Shown here piece by piece: positions 43,501 through 54,642 of a stretch of DNA of 64,000 nt. The DNA lies in assembly GCA_030272585.1 (NCBI GenBank), contig BSYQ01000003.1, forward strand, positions 1,984,001 through 2,048,000, in the 5' to 3' direction. The translations under genes and the position numbers were made by a program. The stretch is from Bryopsis sp. KO-2023. Taxonomy: Eukaryota > Chlorophyta > Ulvophyceae > Bryopsidales > Bryopsidaceae. The notes under the pieces were generated by a model. That model worked only from the letters and a program-made list of their open reading frames with translations, was not told the origin of the DNA and ran no database searches. Every line of letters begins with the position of its first letter. Within the stretch, counting starts at the first letter, position 1.

Positions 43501-45694
43501 CACCATAGTCAACGTAGCTTGATGTTGTGGCAGAGGACGGTGAAAAACATTCAAGACCATGAACCCATTTTGGAGAAGCTGGCGGCCGCCGCTGCTGACG
43601 CTCAAAAAAACGCCAGTTTGGTCAGCGTGGAAGATGACTGGTTTGCCAAGCAAGCCGCCATTTTCACGGCACCCCCCAGAGACACAGAAGCCGTCGCCAC
43701 GAAACTGGGTAAGGATTCAAAAAAGAAGTTGAAAAAAGAATTTCTTTTTTTTTGGAGAAGTAAAGAGAGCAAGATTGACATGCTTTTCACTTGCTTCTTT
43801 CTCCAGGTTTGTTCCTGAATTTGCTGAGCACGTTCCTGTACATGGCCAACTACAATCTCGTGATTCCCTTCATCAGCCCGTTCTGCGAAAGAATCGGAGT
43901 GGCAGAGTCCTATGGTGGGATAATGGTCGGGGCCGCCGACATCAGTGCCATGATCGCAGCAATTTTCTACAGCATCTGGACAAACCACAGTTTCCGGCAG
44001 CCGATGGTTTTCACAGCGGTGGTTCTCATAGTCAGTAATGCGATGTACAGCATCGCTTATGATTGGGGTGGCTTGCCTTTGCTAATGACGGCCAGGTTAA
44101 TCACCGGGTTCGGAGCAGCACGATCGCTGAATCGTCGCTACATTGCAGATTTTGTCAAAAAGGAGAATCGAACGTTGGCCAGTGCAGGTGGGTAAGGTCA
44201 GTCTTGATGGATGAGATTGTGGCCATGCACCAGCAGGGGTGTTTGGTTGGCTGAAGGAGTGAGTATGTGTGTGTGTTTTCAGCTTTTGTTGGGTCGAGTT
44301 CTTTGGGTATGGCTATGGGGCCGTTTTTGGCAATACCATTGGATGGAGTGGGGAGCAGGAAGTGGCTGGGGCTGACGTTTAACAATGTTACTTTGGCGGG
44401 ATGGGTCATGTGCGGTGCGTGGGTGGTTTTCCTCGTGGTGTCGATTCTGTTTTTTGCGGAGCCCCCACGGAGGAAAGTGCCGGAAAGCGAGGTGAGTTCT
44501 CTTTGCTTGTTTTTTTTTCCGCCTGACTTTTGTTCCAACTCCAAAGCACAATACACGCCCATTTTCAAAAAAAGAACGGGATTTTTAAAAGGGGGTTGGT
44601 TGCTGTGCAGCAATCGCTGCTGTCTGACTACCACCAATCGTCGTCTGGCTCATCTTCCAATGGGGATGCCCACGACTGCAAAACCTTCCCCGAATTTCCG
44701 AAGAGGTCGACCTTCAAATTCCACAAGGACCCCAGCTTCTTCCCGACCATGGTCATGGTAACATTGCTGTTCGCACTGAAACTGGAACAACAGGGGGCAG
44801 TCTCATCGCTGCCCATGTTTACCAACAAATACGGCTGGAGCGAATCCAACGTGGGTTTGTTTCTGGCCATAATGGGGGTCGTGGTCATTCCCGTGAATTT
44901 GATGATGGGGGTTCTGTCGAAATATGCCAAGGACCAGGTGCAATGCTTGTTCACGAATTTGCTCTGCTTGGTGGGCTCGGTGATCATTATCGGAGTGCCC
45001 TATAATGTTTTTGATAATGATGCTGGAGAGCTGGGTCGATTACGATATTTCTCCGGATTTACGATTGTATACGTGGCGACGATCGTCATGGAGGGGGCAG
45101 CCATGTCCCTGATGTCGAAGGTAAGCATGGCAGTTTTTGAAACATGATTTTTAATTTTTATGATGTCAATACAAATAAGTTTTGAGACAATTTATCAACA
45201 AATCTATCAATAGTTTATTCTTTTGTGGAGTATTTTTATTTTTATGTGCCAACCGACAAACTACTTTCGCGTATCTTATTCTTGCACAGCAAAAATACGA
45301 AAAATCCTGGAGAACCAATTATTCCCCCTTTTTTTTTTACCAAACGTTCAAAAATAAAATAATTAAACAAATATTTTTTTTTTGGAAAAGCCCTGCTGAC
45401 GGTGATGAATGTGTGGATTGGCAGGTGATCGCCCCCGAAATGGCGCTTGGGACGTTCAATGCAGGGTTGCTAGCGACAGACTCGGGCTCTTTCGGAAGGT
45501 TCATTGGAAATCTTGCAGTGACATTGATAGGGCACGTAGTCATCCAGGAGGTGGCCTCCGACGGCAAAAACAAAGCCGTCGTGAATATATCCATGTTCGG
45601 GGACATCAGTTTCGGTGCTTACGCAATTTTGTCGATCATGTGCATCATATTGGTAGCAGCTTCCTACAAACGTTTGAAGCAAGCATCGCATTAA
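40582..45694 (+). CDS. PHT5: SPX-MFS vacuolar-type phosphate transporter, copy 2
   Basis: Ten exons: 40582-40638, 40783-40914, 41572-41667, 42245-42503, 42814-43041, 43490-43708, 43807-44187, 44283-44491, 44611-45120, 45425-45694; phases fit and give 786 residues. Same SPX plus major-facilitator layout as copy 1, with the SPX start MVGFGESLKQAQLKEW and the phosphate-sensing LRKIVKKHSK. Exon borders equal those of copy 1, except that the long seventh exon of copy 1 is split here by a 95-base intron (44188-44282) after AGTGCAG. Exon 3 is three codons shorter. Parts of exon 7 are almost identical in DNA to copy 1, unlike the flanking exons, which suggests gene conversion. Both copies keep the conserved motifs, so both are probably functional and may differ in regulation. 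Confidence 0.93.
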
Positions 45695-46123
45695 AAAAAA
45701 AAAAAAACATTTTTCCTTCTTTTTAAAAAAAGAAAAGAAAAAAGAAAAAAAAATTATTGCTCTTCTCACGCCCATCTTCTTGCACACAGCTTGCAACAAT
45801 AAGCTGATTATTTTTTAGTTTTGTTTTTACTTCCTTTTCTCGTCCATTAATGCATGGAGGGTGGGGGGTTTCGATTGAAAAACTCTGCTGGCAATACAAG
45901 GGTAAGCCAAATTAGAAAACAGGGGGGGGGGGATGTCAAGGGGCTAAGGGGGGACCTTTTTTCATTGCCCCCCCCCCCGCCATGTGTCTTCTCTTGGTTG
46001 CTTTTGCATCTGCAGGTTTTTCTTGGGATTCAATTTTTTTTTCTGGATTTGTTGGCTTCATCTTTCTAGAATCGTTCGACTTTGATGTTCATAGATCTGG
46101 GGGATTTGAGAGGAAAAAAGGGA

Positions 46124-46159
<36 letters not shown>

Positions 46160-48466
46160 GGGGGGAGGGAAGTATATTTTTTTGCCTTTGTTTCAATTCT
46201 TTTGTTTTTTGGGGGGGTGGAAGGTAGAACATCTGGTCTAATCAGGCCATTTTCCTTCGAATCGCTTGGTTGTGAGAGTGCAAAACCGAAAAGACACGTC
46301 ACACGATGAGAGTGAACGTCGTGTTGTGACTGTAAGATGATGCCCTCTTTTTCTAGAGATCCCGGACCGAGTTTCGAGGTACCTCAGCTCTGTTTCACTT
46401 TTTTTTGCTGATATACTTTTCATTTGTATCGGTGGATTGGGCTATGAGGGAGGTGACTAATAATCGCGGGGGAAGATAGCATTAAACATCTCTGCCTCGC
46501 TCATAGATGGGTCTTTGGTTGGACATCTGGGTGCATAAACACATATACAAAAACACGCGCGCATTTAAAGTTTCTCCCCCCTTGTGATTCTGGGACAAAA
46601 AGGTGTAATACACGATGGCCAATAATGATGGGTAGGATATTGTGGAATGGTGATTGTTGCGGAGGGGGGGGGTTGGGGGGTGGAAGTTGTCATTATCTAC
46701 TGCCAAAATTTTGTTAAGATGATAGGTCATGAGCAGTGATACGTGAGGTAGGGGCATGAGCAGTTTTGAGGGATGGATTTAGATCGATTGGGACAAGAAA
46801 ATTCTGGCCGGAGAATGGGGCCGATGCAGAGAGAATGATTGGAGGCTTGGGGTGCCACGCATGTAAATTCTGGTTCTTTGTCTACAATGAGGCGCTTTTT
46901 CATTTGGAGGGAATGCATCCATTTCTTCTTCGTTCTTTTTGCATTACGTTGCCTTCGGAAAAAAACTGGTAAAAAAAACAATGAAATTCGCCAAGGGGGT
47001 GTACTTTTGATGGGAGGTTCTTATCTTCTGTCATGCTGTCCCAGAGTTCATCCAACCAACGCAGATTGAATCATATGCCAGAGAAGTTTCAGTTTTAGTT
47101 TCATAAGTTCAGGATGATAAATAACACAGAGACTCTTCAAATGGTACGGAAGTGTTTTTTGATCGATATTACAGACGTTCTGAGCTTCCAATGAAGAACT
47201 TTGTTGCGCTATGTTCACAGCAGTACCAACACTTTTTGCCTCTGGAATCTTTTTGCACTTGAGTTGGTTGCTGTGGCTGTACACAAGAAGGCAACCACAT
47301 AATCCAATATCAGATTCCATTATTTATTTTCAATTTCTTTGTCTATGAGTGAGACCTATCTCCATCTTTTGAGCCCCCCAGTCAAGTAGTGTTGCAGCTT
47401 TTTACGGGAGTGTGACCAGGAAACCTTCTCACTCTTTCCACCGGGGCATCCTGCAAGGTTATGTTTTATTGTCCCCCCCCCCCTTTCCCATTTCTCCAAT
47501 GCACAGGTAAACCTGTGGCTCCTTGGACACTGGGGCCATCTGCTCTGAAAGTCAGCTTTTCGGGTTGGCAGTCTTGGTGGCTGGGGTTCCTGATTAAGGA
47601 CACCCGTCTCATGACTGTAGAAAGAGCAGATTAATGGCTTCTTGGTATTTTGGGGAAGAACTAATAAATTTTTGAACAGCCTTGGTCAAGAGCTTCAAAG
47701 TCTTAGTCCTTTCTCTCTTTTCACATCGGTTTTCCAGATGTTGCATATACGATTCAGGTGAACCCAACAAATCAATTCAATTGGAGCACAATTGGAGGAC
47801 CCCCAAGGCATGCAATCTTTGCTGTCCCAGTGTGAAGTGTATTACCAGATTTAGGGGAGAACCCTAAAAGACGTCATATACATACATTGAATATGATTTT
47901 CTTCCCACCCCTTCTCAGGGAGCCACACATACTATAGTATACATATATATTTATATCAGTGTTCAAGCAATACTTAGAACTCAACAGTTCTGCTCTTCTA
48001 TTTTGGCTGATTTTACGGCAAGGGGTTAATAACCAAAGCATCTCATTCCAAAAAAGAAAGAATTTTCTGATCAGGGATTCTTTTCCAAAGCCACTCTGAA
48101 ATTCGATAAATTTATCGATTCTATACATATAGATGTTTATCAGTAAGAATGAAATTGACACCACAGCAACCTTTATAAAAATCAGGAATCGGTTAAAAGA
48201 ATGTATTCAGCCGAGCTCAGGAGGAAGAGCCTCCCGGCTCAAAACAGAGAATGTTCCCGAAACCCATTCCACAAATCGCAACTTGCAGAAAAGAATAAAA
48301 AAACACGATTCACTTTTTTTTCCCCCCTTACAGGTTCTAATTCTTTTTTTTTTTTTTTGAATCTTCCCAGCTCTTCACAGATAAATCCCAAAGTACCCAT
48401 TCGTATATATTGACAGCAGCATCTGCTGCTGTTCACGTGCTAAATCAAATCAAACCGGCTCGATTT
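45695..48466. other. Intergenic DNA
   Basis: 2.8 kb without a recognisable gene. It includes an A14 run directly after the stop of SPX-MFS copy 2, a GA microsatellite with a G-run (46121-46167), several G or C homopolymers, and an AT-rich stretch from about 47880 to 48200. Confidence 0.4.
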
Positions 48467-49047
48467 TTACTTAGAGAGTCCGGCGGCAGCGAAGCCCTTG
48501 CTGATGGCAGACCTCTCAAAAGGAGAGGCGACCATCTTGGCCTTCTGCTGCTGCTGCTTAGCAGCTTCTTCCTCCATCATACCCTACAGCAAACACAATC
48601 CAGCATTTTAATTAATATTAAAAAACATTAAAAAAAGCTACTGGATAGGTCGATCTCCTGCTGTTGCATCGAAACAAATGCCCAGGCTGCTATACAAAGG
48701 AAAATGAAAAGCTAGGATTTCATGAGTTGGAACATGACATTTCTTTTCCGCCTTTGATTCCAAAAAAAGGTAACTCAGTCATGACAGCAACTTGTTTCGC
48801 CCGTCGTTTACAATAACCAGCAGGAGGAGCCCAGTGCCCACAGTACAGACTGAAAAAAAAAACGCGATATTGACAGCGAAGCGAATCCCTGACGAACGAA
48901 ACCAACGACCTTGCGACAGCTGCGGAATAAATAACGCAGCCTCGGAGTTACCTGAGCCATGAAAGCGACACCGCTTCCGACACCGACTCCAGCACCAACA
49001 ACGGCGCAGATGCCCAAGAGAGAGAGTGGAAGGTAAGCGCTCTGCAT
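48467..49047 (-). CDS. Small two-helix membrane protein, unknown function
   Basis: Three minus-strand exons: 48952-49047, 48812-48919, 48467-48583, phase 0 at both introns, with donors GTAACT and GTAAAC and acceptors CCGCAG and CTGTAG; 106 residues. The first exon is a hydrophobic, Gly-rich helix (LLGICAVVGAGVGVGSGVA). The second has a basic turn (QGRWFRSSGIR) and another hydrophobic helix. The last exon is a soluble, charged, Gln-rich tail (EEEAAKQQQQKAKM) ending ...SKGFAAAGLSK. The glycine zipper and helix-turn-helix shape resemble small organelle-membrane or complex-assembly proteins, but I do not recognise the family. An alternative acceptor at 48850 would truncate it after exon 2. The start is the first ATG before the helix. 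Confidence 0.5.
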
Positions 49048-51918
49048 CTTGTTTTGAGTAGACTCTGTGGAATGCCACCAACAGAAACATTAGCCACAGA
49101 CTGGGAACGCAGTGGTCCGCTCGACTGACGGTTGAGAATACGGAAACCCCCGGAGAGGATCACGGACACCGCCCAAGGGTGCGCTAAGCGAGCCTCGAAA
49201 TGCTCGGAAAGGAGAGTAGGGTAAAACGAGGCAAAACATTCGCTGGGAGGAAAACGTCGGGGCCTCAACCCGCGACAGGCACGTGCGGTAGAATCAAGAG
49301 ACACCTCCACCCGACACACACAGGTCGCGGGCGACCGGAGCAAAACTTCTCGCGGGAAAAAAACCCACAAAAGGGTGCGAAGAAAACCAAGCTTCGGCGT
49401 CCCAAGGTTGAAAACTGGCGAAACGGATTTATCGAGCACTTTTTCCCAGGACGCTCACGGGGGCCTACCTATAGAGTGAAGAGTAGTGTTAGTTTTTTCC
49501 TGCGAGAGGATCGAACAGCGCTAAAAATCAAGCGGTGTAGACGAAGTTGTTATCAACGAGGCGTAAAGAGCTGGAAAGTTTATCAACGAAGCACGATTTG
49601 GTGAGGCGAAGCTATGCTTTTATGGAATCCGCACCTGATGCGCGATCAACAGCTCACTGTCCGCATCGCTCGATTGTCGGACGCGCCAAGAACACGTGGC
49701 ATCCACCAGTTTTCGGGGCAAAATTTCCCATGAATGGAAGGGTGATTTCTGCTTTGGCAGGGTGTTGATCAGGGCTTTCCACAGGTTGAAAAAAACAGAA
49801 AAAAAAAGATTCACTATCGGATTGGTGCAAATTCAAGTTCATATTAATGACGACGAATTTCATATTAATGACGACAGGTCAAGGGTATGGGTGCTGTGGA
49901 GCACAATAGAAAAATTCCGAAAACGATATACAGAGTGGTGCCTTCAACAAACAGCCGCTCTTTTTGGACGATTACCATCACATATCTGCGCAGTTTCAGT
50001 CACTTATTCTCATCTGGTACTTCAGCCATACAACAAACAGCATATCGAAGCTTACAGAAAGACCTAGATACAACCAAGAAGAAGACTATATCCTTGCTGC
50101 CAGGATCCGATCTGTACTATAAATAATCTCATTCAAGTGGGTCTGACACAACACATCCCTATTTAAATTTTCAATTAGTTTCCTCCCCTCAGGTCCTTTC
50201 GAATTAACCGTTCCAGACATGTATTTTTTTTTCAGTGCAAGGCAAAAACAATCTGTTGTACAGGTGGATGTTCAAAATTGAGGAAGAAAAAACACAGAAT
50301 AGCATATCCATGGATCCAGGTGCATGTTCCCAATTTCTTTTACATTGCAAAAACAGCTTTTTACATTTTACGGGTGCAAGTTCAAGTCTATACTGAACAA
50401 AAAATCATAAGGGAGGTGCATGCATTAAGCGATAACAGTTCAGGTGCAACTCCAAAGATGACTTCCTCCCCCCCTTCCTCCGCCAAATACAATCCCACCG
50501 ATTTTTTTTTCCAACCTCATGGCAGACACTTCTCCAAGAGAAATGATCAGGGTAAAACTACAAACCAACACCTGCAATTACAAATCAAAACAAGAGTTTC
50601 GATCAGACACCCCCCCCAAAGCAACTTGGTCCCGTCACAATCTGACACAATTTTGTTTTTCTGTCAGGGGGATAGGTGAACTTTATGGACCCTATATAGG
50701 ATGAAAATGTGTTAGTTGCTGATCAGGTTACCTGTGTCAGTTTCAAAAGGAAGTGTGATTGCGGTTTTCTTACTGGGCATAGTGCAGGTGTCCAGTACGT
50801 TTCAGATGAAAACTGAGATCTTGGTGGATCACTTCTCCCTAGTTTTGCTTAATTGGATGGTAGTGGACCTCCTTGTTGTGATCACTCTCATGGGTTCAGC
50901 AACCCAATCACCTTCTTATCAATTCGGAATCTAGAATCTTTTTGATCTTCTCAGTATTTTTTTTTCCCTTTTATTCTGAAGTTTGACTGTGAACTGGGAA
51001 AGGAGACATTTATGTTTATGGTGTTTATGGCTGTACCCCCTGGCGTTTTCGTTTCCTCCTGTTGGTAACAGACACACTATTCTGAGCTTCTTCCCAACAT
51101 GCACTGTGCAAAACATGTATATCAAAAATCACCAGCCAGAATCGACCAGGATCAGGAAATCATCACCAAAATAGTCGAAAGCATAGATGGCTGCAGCGCA
51201 GTATTTGTGGAAGTGGTTTACGTCTCAACAATTTTTTTGTGGCAAGTTGTTTTTATAGTGATGTGATGGACATTGAGTTTTAGGAAAAGCCAGAATTTTT
51301 GATGAGTAACATGTAAATTCTCAATTCTATTCACCTGATCTTCAACATTCCTGCATTCACTTCTCGGGGCATGAACAATTCAAAAATAAAGTTCTCACGA
51401 ATTATGTAGTGCAAGCACGGCAAATATTTCAGAGATGTGTCTTGATACTGAAATTATTATAACAGGAATCACCCGGCCTGACACCCCAAACCCTCGTCCA
51501 TAAGCGCAGCACTCCATTCAATCACTCGAAACACCAAACCTTATCACTTGGGCCATTGGAAACATATAAAGAAAAGATAAGCTATCTGCCAAAAAAGAAT
51601 TGTCAATCCACAATAGGCACATATGCATCAGCGATCATCAACAAAAGATAATGCACTGCCCTAATTTCTCGAGTCAAAGCAGATTTCCAGCCCAATGCTT
51701 CACACACTGGGTAATAACAAAAAAATGCACCCCACAGAATACCCGAGAGCAAAAACTTATTTTCTTATCCTTTCAACATTCTGAAAAACCAAACCCGTGC
51801 ATAGATGTCCCAACCGCACTCATGGTCCCCAACAATACGAAACTGCCATCATATCATATTTGCTTTCTTTATTTTTTTCGTGAAAACTCGGTTTCAAATA
51901 TGAGCATCACTGAAGCCT
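49048..51918. other. Intergenic DNA with dispersed repeats
   Basis: CpG-rich to about 49700 (upstream of the small membrane protein gene), then AT-rich. It contains a short tandem repeat of TTCATATTAATGACGAC (49838-49876), the second copy of the 127-base repeat (50027-50152), and the inverted-duplication partner of 5245-5815 (about 51490-51918). No gene recognised. Confidence 0.4.
50027..50152 (+). repeat. 127-bp dispersed repeat, copy B
   Basis: The reverse-complement partner is at 25811-25937. It has no terminal inverted repeats that I can see and no coding frame kept in both copies. Confidence 0.8.
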
Positions 51919-52897
51919 TCAGCCGGATCTGCTCCTGGATCTGCTGGAGGCGCTGCAACCATAACCATCACAGTTTGTGGAGGTTTTGGTTTTCGTGCTG
52001 CCTCCCCAAGCATCAGCCTTGGCCGTCGCACGACCTCCACCACCACCACCACCTTTGCCCTTCTTGTAATGGACAGGCTTAGGCGCAGGCTTAACCCATT
52101 TCACGCAGTCTCCATACTGAAAAATCACAAGATCAACTCAGACAACAACGGAAGACAGCTTTAAGAATCTGTGTTGGATAACCACGTGTGCACAGAGGAA
52201 TGTTGAATCTTAAACACCGACAGCACATGACACCATCCTGAAAATAACTGGATCAATGATTAAACTATCTATTGCCTGAGTTTTGCTGTGGAAAATCACC
52301 ACTACCTCCACAGAAACAGATAATCCTCTGATTGTGGCCTGTCCAAACAGAGAGATAGGAAGCTTTCCTCTATTTCCCCTACCTCGCCAAATTCGTAGCC
52401 ACGCTGGCACGCGTTGCAGTACCCGTCACACCCGCAGTCGTCGCAGTGCCTAACATTGCAACTTTTGCAGTCGGGGACGCAGTCTTTGCTCCAGAGCCCA
52501 GATCTGTGGTGGCCCCAGCCGCACTTGACGCACTTACCGCACACACAGGTGCTGCAGCCATCCGAGCATGAGGGGCAAAGCAGGGATCTGGTGCTCTTGA
52601 CTTCAGCAAACAGAACGCAAAAACAAATCAAGGGGAAAGGGAAAATACAGTGAGCTTCTCTCTGCTCTTTTTTTCTTCTCTGATTTTCCATCAAAAATTC
52701 TTAAATCCAGTTCGAATGTGTTTGACTACACAGTGTTACCCGCCGCCGTCTGGTCGATCGGGAGCACACCAAAGACATGGCTAGGACTTCAGGATGAAAA
52801 AACCGGGTGCTGTGTGATGCTTACCGCTCAATGCTGGTGTCGTGATGGAAAGGATCACGGCGAGAAACGCGAACGCAGCGATAGTCTTGTTAACCAT
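51919..52897 (-). CDS. Secreted, very cysteine-rich protein
   Basis: Three minus-strand exons: 52825-52897, 52383-52600, 51919-52116, with GT-AG introns and matching phases; 162 residues. Exon 1 is a clean signal peptide (MVNKTIAAFAFLAVILS, then ITTPALS). Exon 2 carries about 18 cysteines in some 60 residues, many as CxxC (CPSCSDGCSTCVCGKCVKC, CKSCNVRHCDDCGC), like metal-binding or furin-type disulfide modules. Exon 3 adds a CVKWVKPAPKP turn, a run of seven glycines, and a Ser/Arg-rich tail (SSRSRSRSG) with two more cysteines. The protein is predicted to enter the secretory pathway. Whether it binds metal or is disulfide-locked cannot be told. I do not recognise a named family. A truncated, inverted copy of the last exon lies at 5245-5725. 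Confidence 0.75.
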
Positions 52898-53604
52898 TTT
52901 GGCGAAGGAAACTGATCACGTCCGCAGCCTCCGCAGCGCTCCAAGCTTCTGAATTGGTTCTGTCGGCGGGTTTTCAATTGCGTCCAAGTAGGAAGCCTCC
53001 ACTCTTAATGCTGAACGCCCAATGACTTCTTCCTCGACTTCAAGACGAGTCGTTATCATCGACGTGACCCCCTGGGGCTCTGAAAGGACACAGGTTGCGG
53101 ATCGTGTGACGGAGCTAGAAAGAACATGGCAGATGTACTGCCACCAGATGTAATGATTATTCCGATGATAATTCGGAAGAATGGAATTGCCAACTCACAC
53201 TGATAAACAGTCGTATTTTACGCTGCTCTATGTGAGACCTGGTGGTTCGTACGTCGGGTTCAATTCCTGACGAGGTCGATGACGTAGGAAAAGTTGTATA
53301 TTGATACGTTGGAAGATATCGAATAGCTGGCACGCCAACCCATGGCTAGCGCAGAGTACTAGGAGTCTTACTGCCGGCACTGTTGTTTTATGACATCCGA
53401 GGTATGACTTCTACGAAACGTGCGGCTGGGAACACAAGGAGCCAGCGAAAACACTATGGATTCCAGCGAAACGGATACAACTCCCTACGAAAAACGATCT
53501 CTTAGGCGATATGCACGACTGGCAGTCGGGTCGCTAGTCGACCCCTGTCGTGACGCCGAACTCGCGGCCAGCACACATGCGCTAGCGCTAGAACCGGCCG
53601 CGAG
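52898..53604. other. CpG-rich sequence before the retroelement TATA box
   Basis: Promoter side of the cysteine-rich gene, then from about 53150 CpG-rich sequence that may be the U3 part of a 5' LTR. A T-arm-like stretch (GGTTCAATTCC, about 53256-53266) occurs here without the rest of a tRNA. I could not find an LTR boundary or target duplication. Confidence 0.35.
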
Positions 53605-53612
53605 TATAAATA
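53605..53612 (+). promoter_or_regulatory. TATA box of the retroelement
   Basis: TATAAATA in a CpG-rich context, about 1.04 kb before the gag start. It fits a U3 promoter with transcription starting near 53635. Confidence 0.45.
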
Positions 53613-53639
53613 TCCCACAGAATTCTGATTAAGAACAGA

Positions 53640-54642
53640 CAGAACTCGGTGAATACCTCGTTTACTTCTTACTTCGGACATCTATCTATAGGAGGACTCT
53701 CTTATCGTGACGGACTTAAGGAAAGCTTCGCGACTTACCTTAAACGGGAATCCCGACCGGACGAGGTACTTCTGGCCAAAGATAGCATCATCCAAGGTTT
53801 TCTGAAGTACACTTTTGAAATGGGATACACCATCCCTTCTCTTTCTGTAAAAATATTCTCTTGCTATTATTCTTGTGTCTCTGAGTGTCTTTATTCAAAA
53901 TAAGATTGTTTCTGATCAAACTTTGATTCTAGAGGAAATAGGAGAGGAGTCAGAATAGTAAGAGAAGGTGCTGCCCTTTTCTTAGGAGGTTTTTCTCCAC
54001 TCAGAGGAGCCGACCTCTCCTCTGAGTGTCTCCTTTCATTTTTGGTGTTTGCGTTTTGTGTTTTCTCTCTTTCTCCAGCTCAGTTTCCAGAGTCCTCTTA
54101 GGCCATGGTCTCTTAGCGACCATCCTCCAGGGGACTCCACTTTCTGTCTCACTCTCGGGAGCAAGGCCCTCTTAGCGGGTGTCTCCGTCGACTTTGACTC
54201 GTGTTGCGTTCAGATGCCTGGTCTTAGGCTTTTCGTTGTTATGGGGAATCGAGACTGTGACTCTCGGATGGTGATGATTGTTAGCGCGACTGGTCTTAGC
54301 CGACTTCTTAGGTGACGATAGTTTCAGTGCGTCGCAGTTTAGATACCAAGTTTTTGGATAAGACATTCAACGTCGGCGTAGTCCGACTCAGTTGCCGTAG
54401 ACAGACTCTGCGGTAATTCAGTGCGACTCTATCTTCAGTCGCTGCGCGAATGAAGAATTAGTAGTTGTGCCGAATGCGTTTTCTGGTTTCGGAGCGTGAC
54501 GAGCTTCGGACCTGTTAGGAATATGGGCCCACTAACGAAAACAACACAAGTTCTGTGCAACACGGTTTATTCTGGGGATCACCTCTCGAAAACGAGAAAG
54601 CGCTCCAGAAAATTAACACAAGTGTAACACCCTGTAGGAACT
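53640..54642 (+). other. Retroelement leader (putative R-U5 and untranslated region)
   Basis: CpG-rich, no frame related to the element's proteins. It contains a palindromic CCTCTC/GAGAGG-type stretch near 53985-54030 and a possible primer-binding site, which I could not assign to a tRNA. Confidence 0.4.

Noticed and set aside
53230-53290. Second tRNA-like T-arm near the retroelement
   Set aside because: Only the T-arm pairs; the acceptor and anticodon arms are missing.
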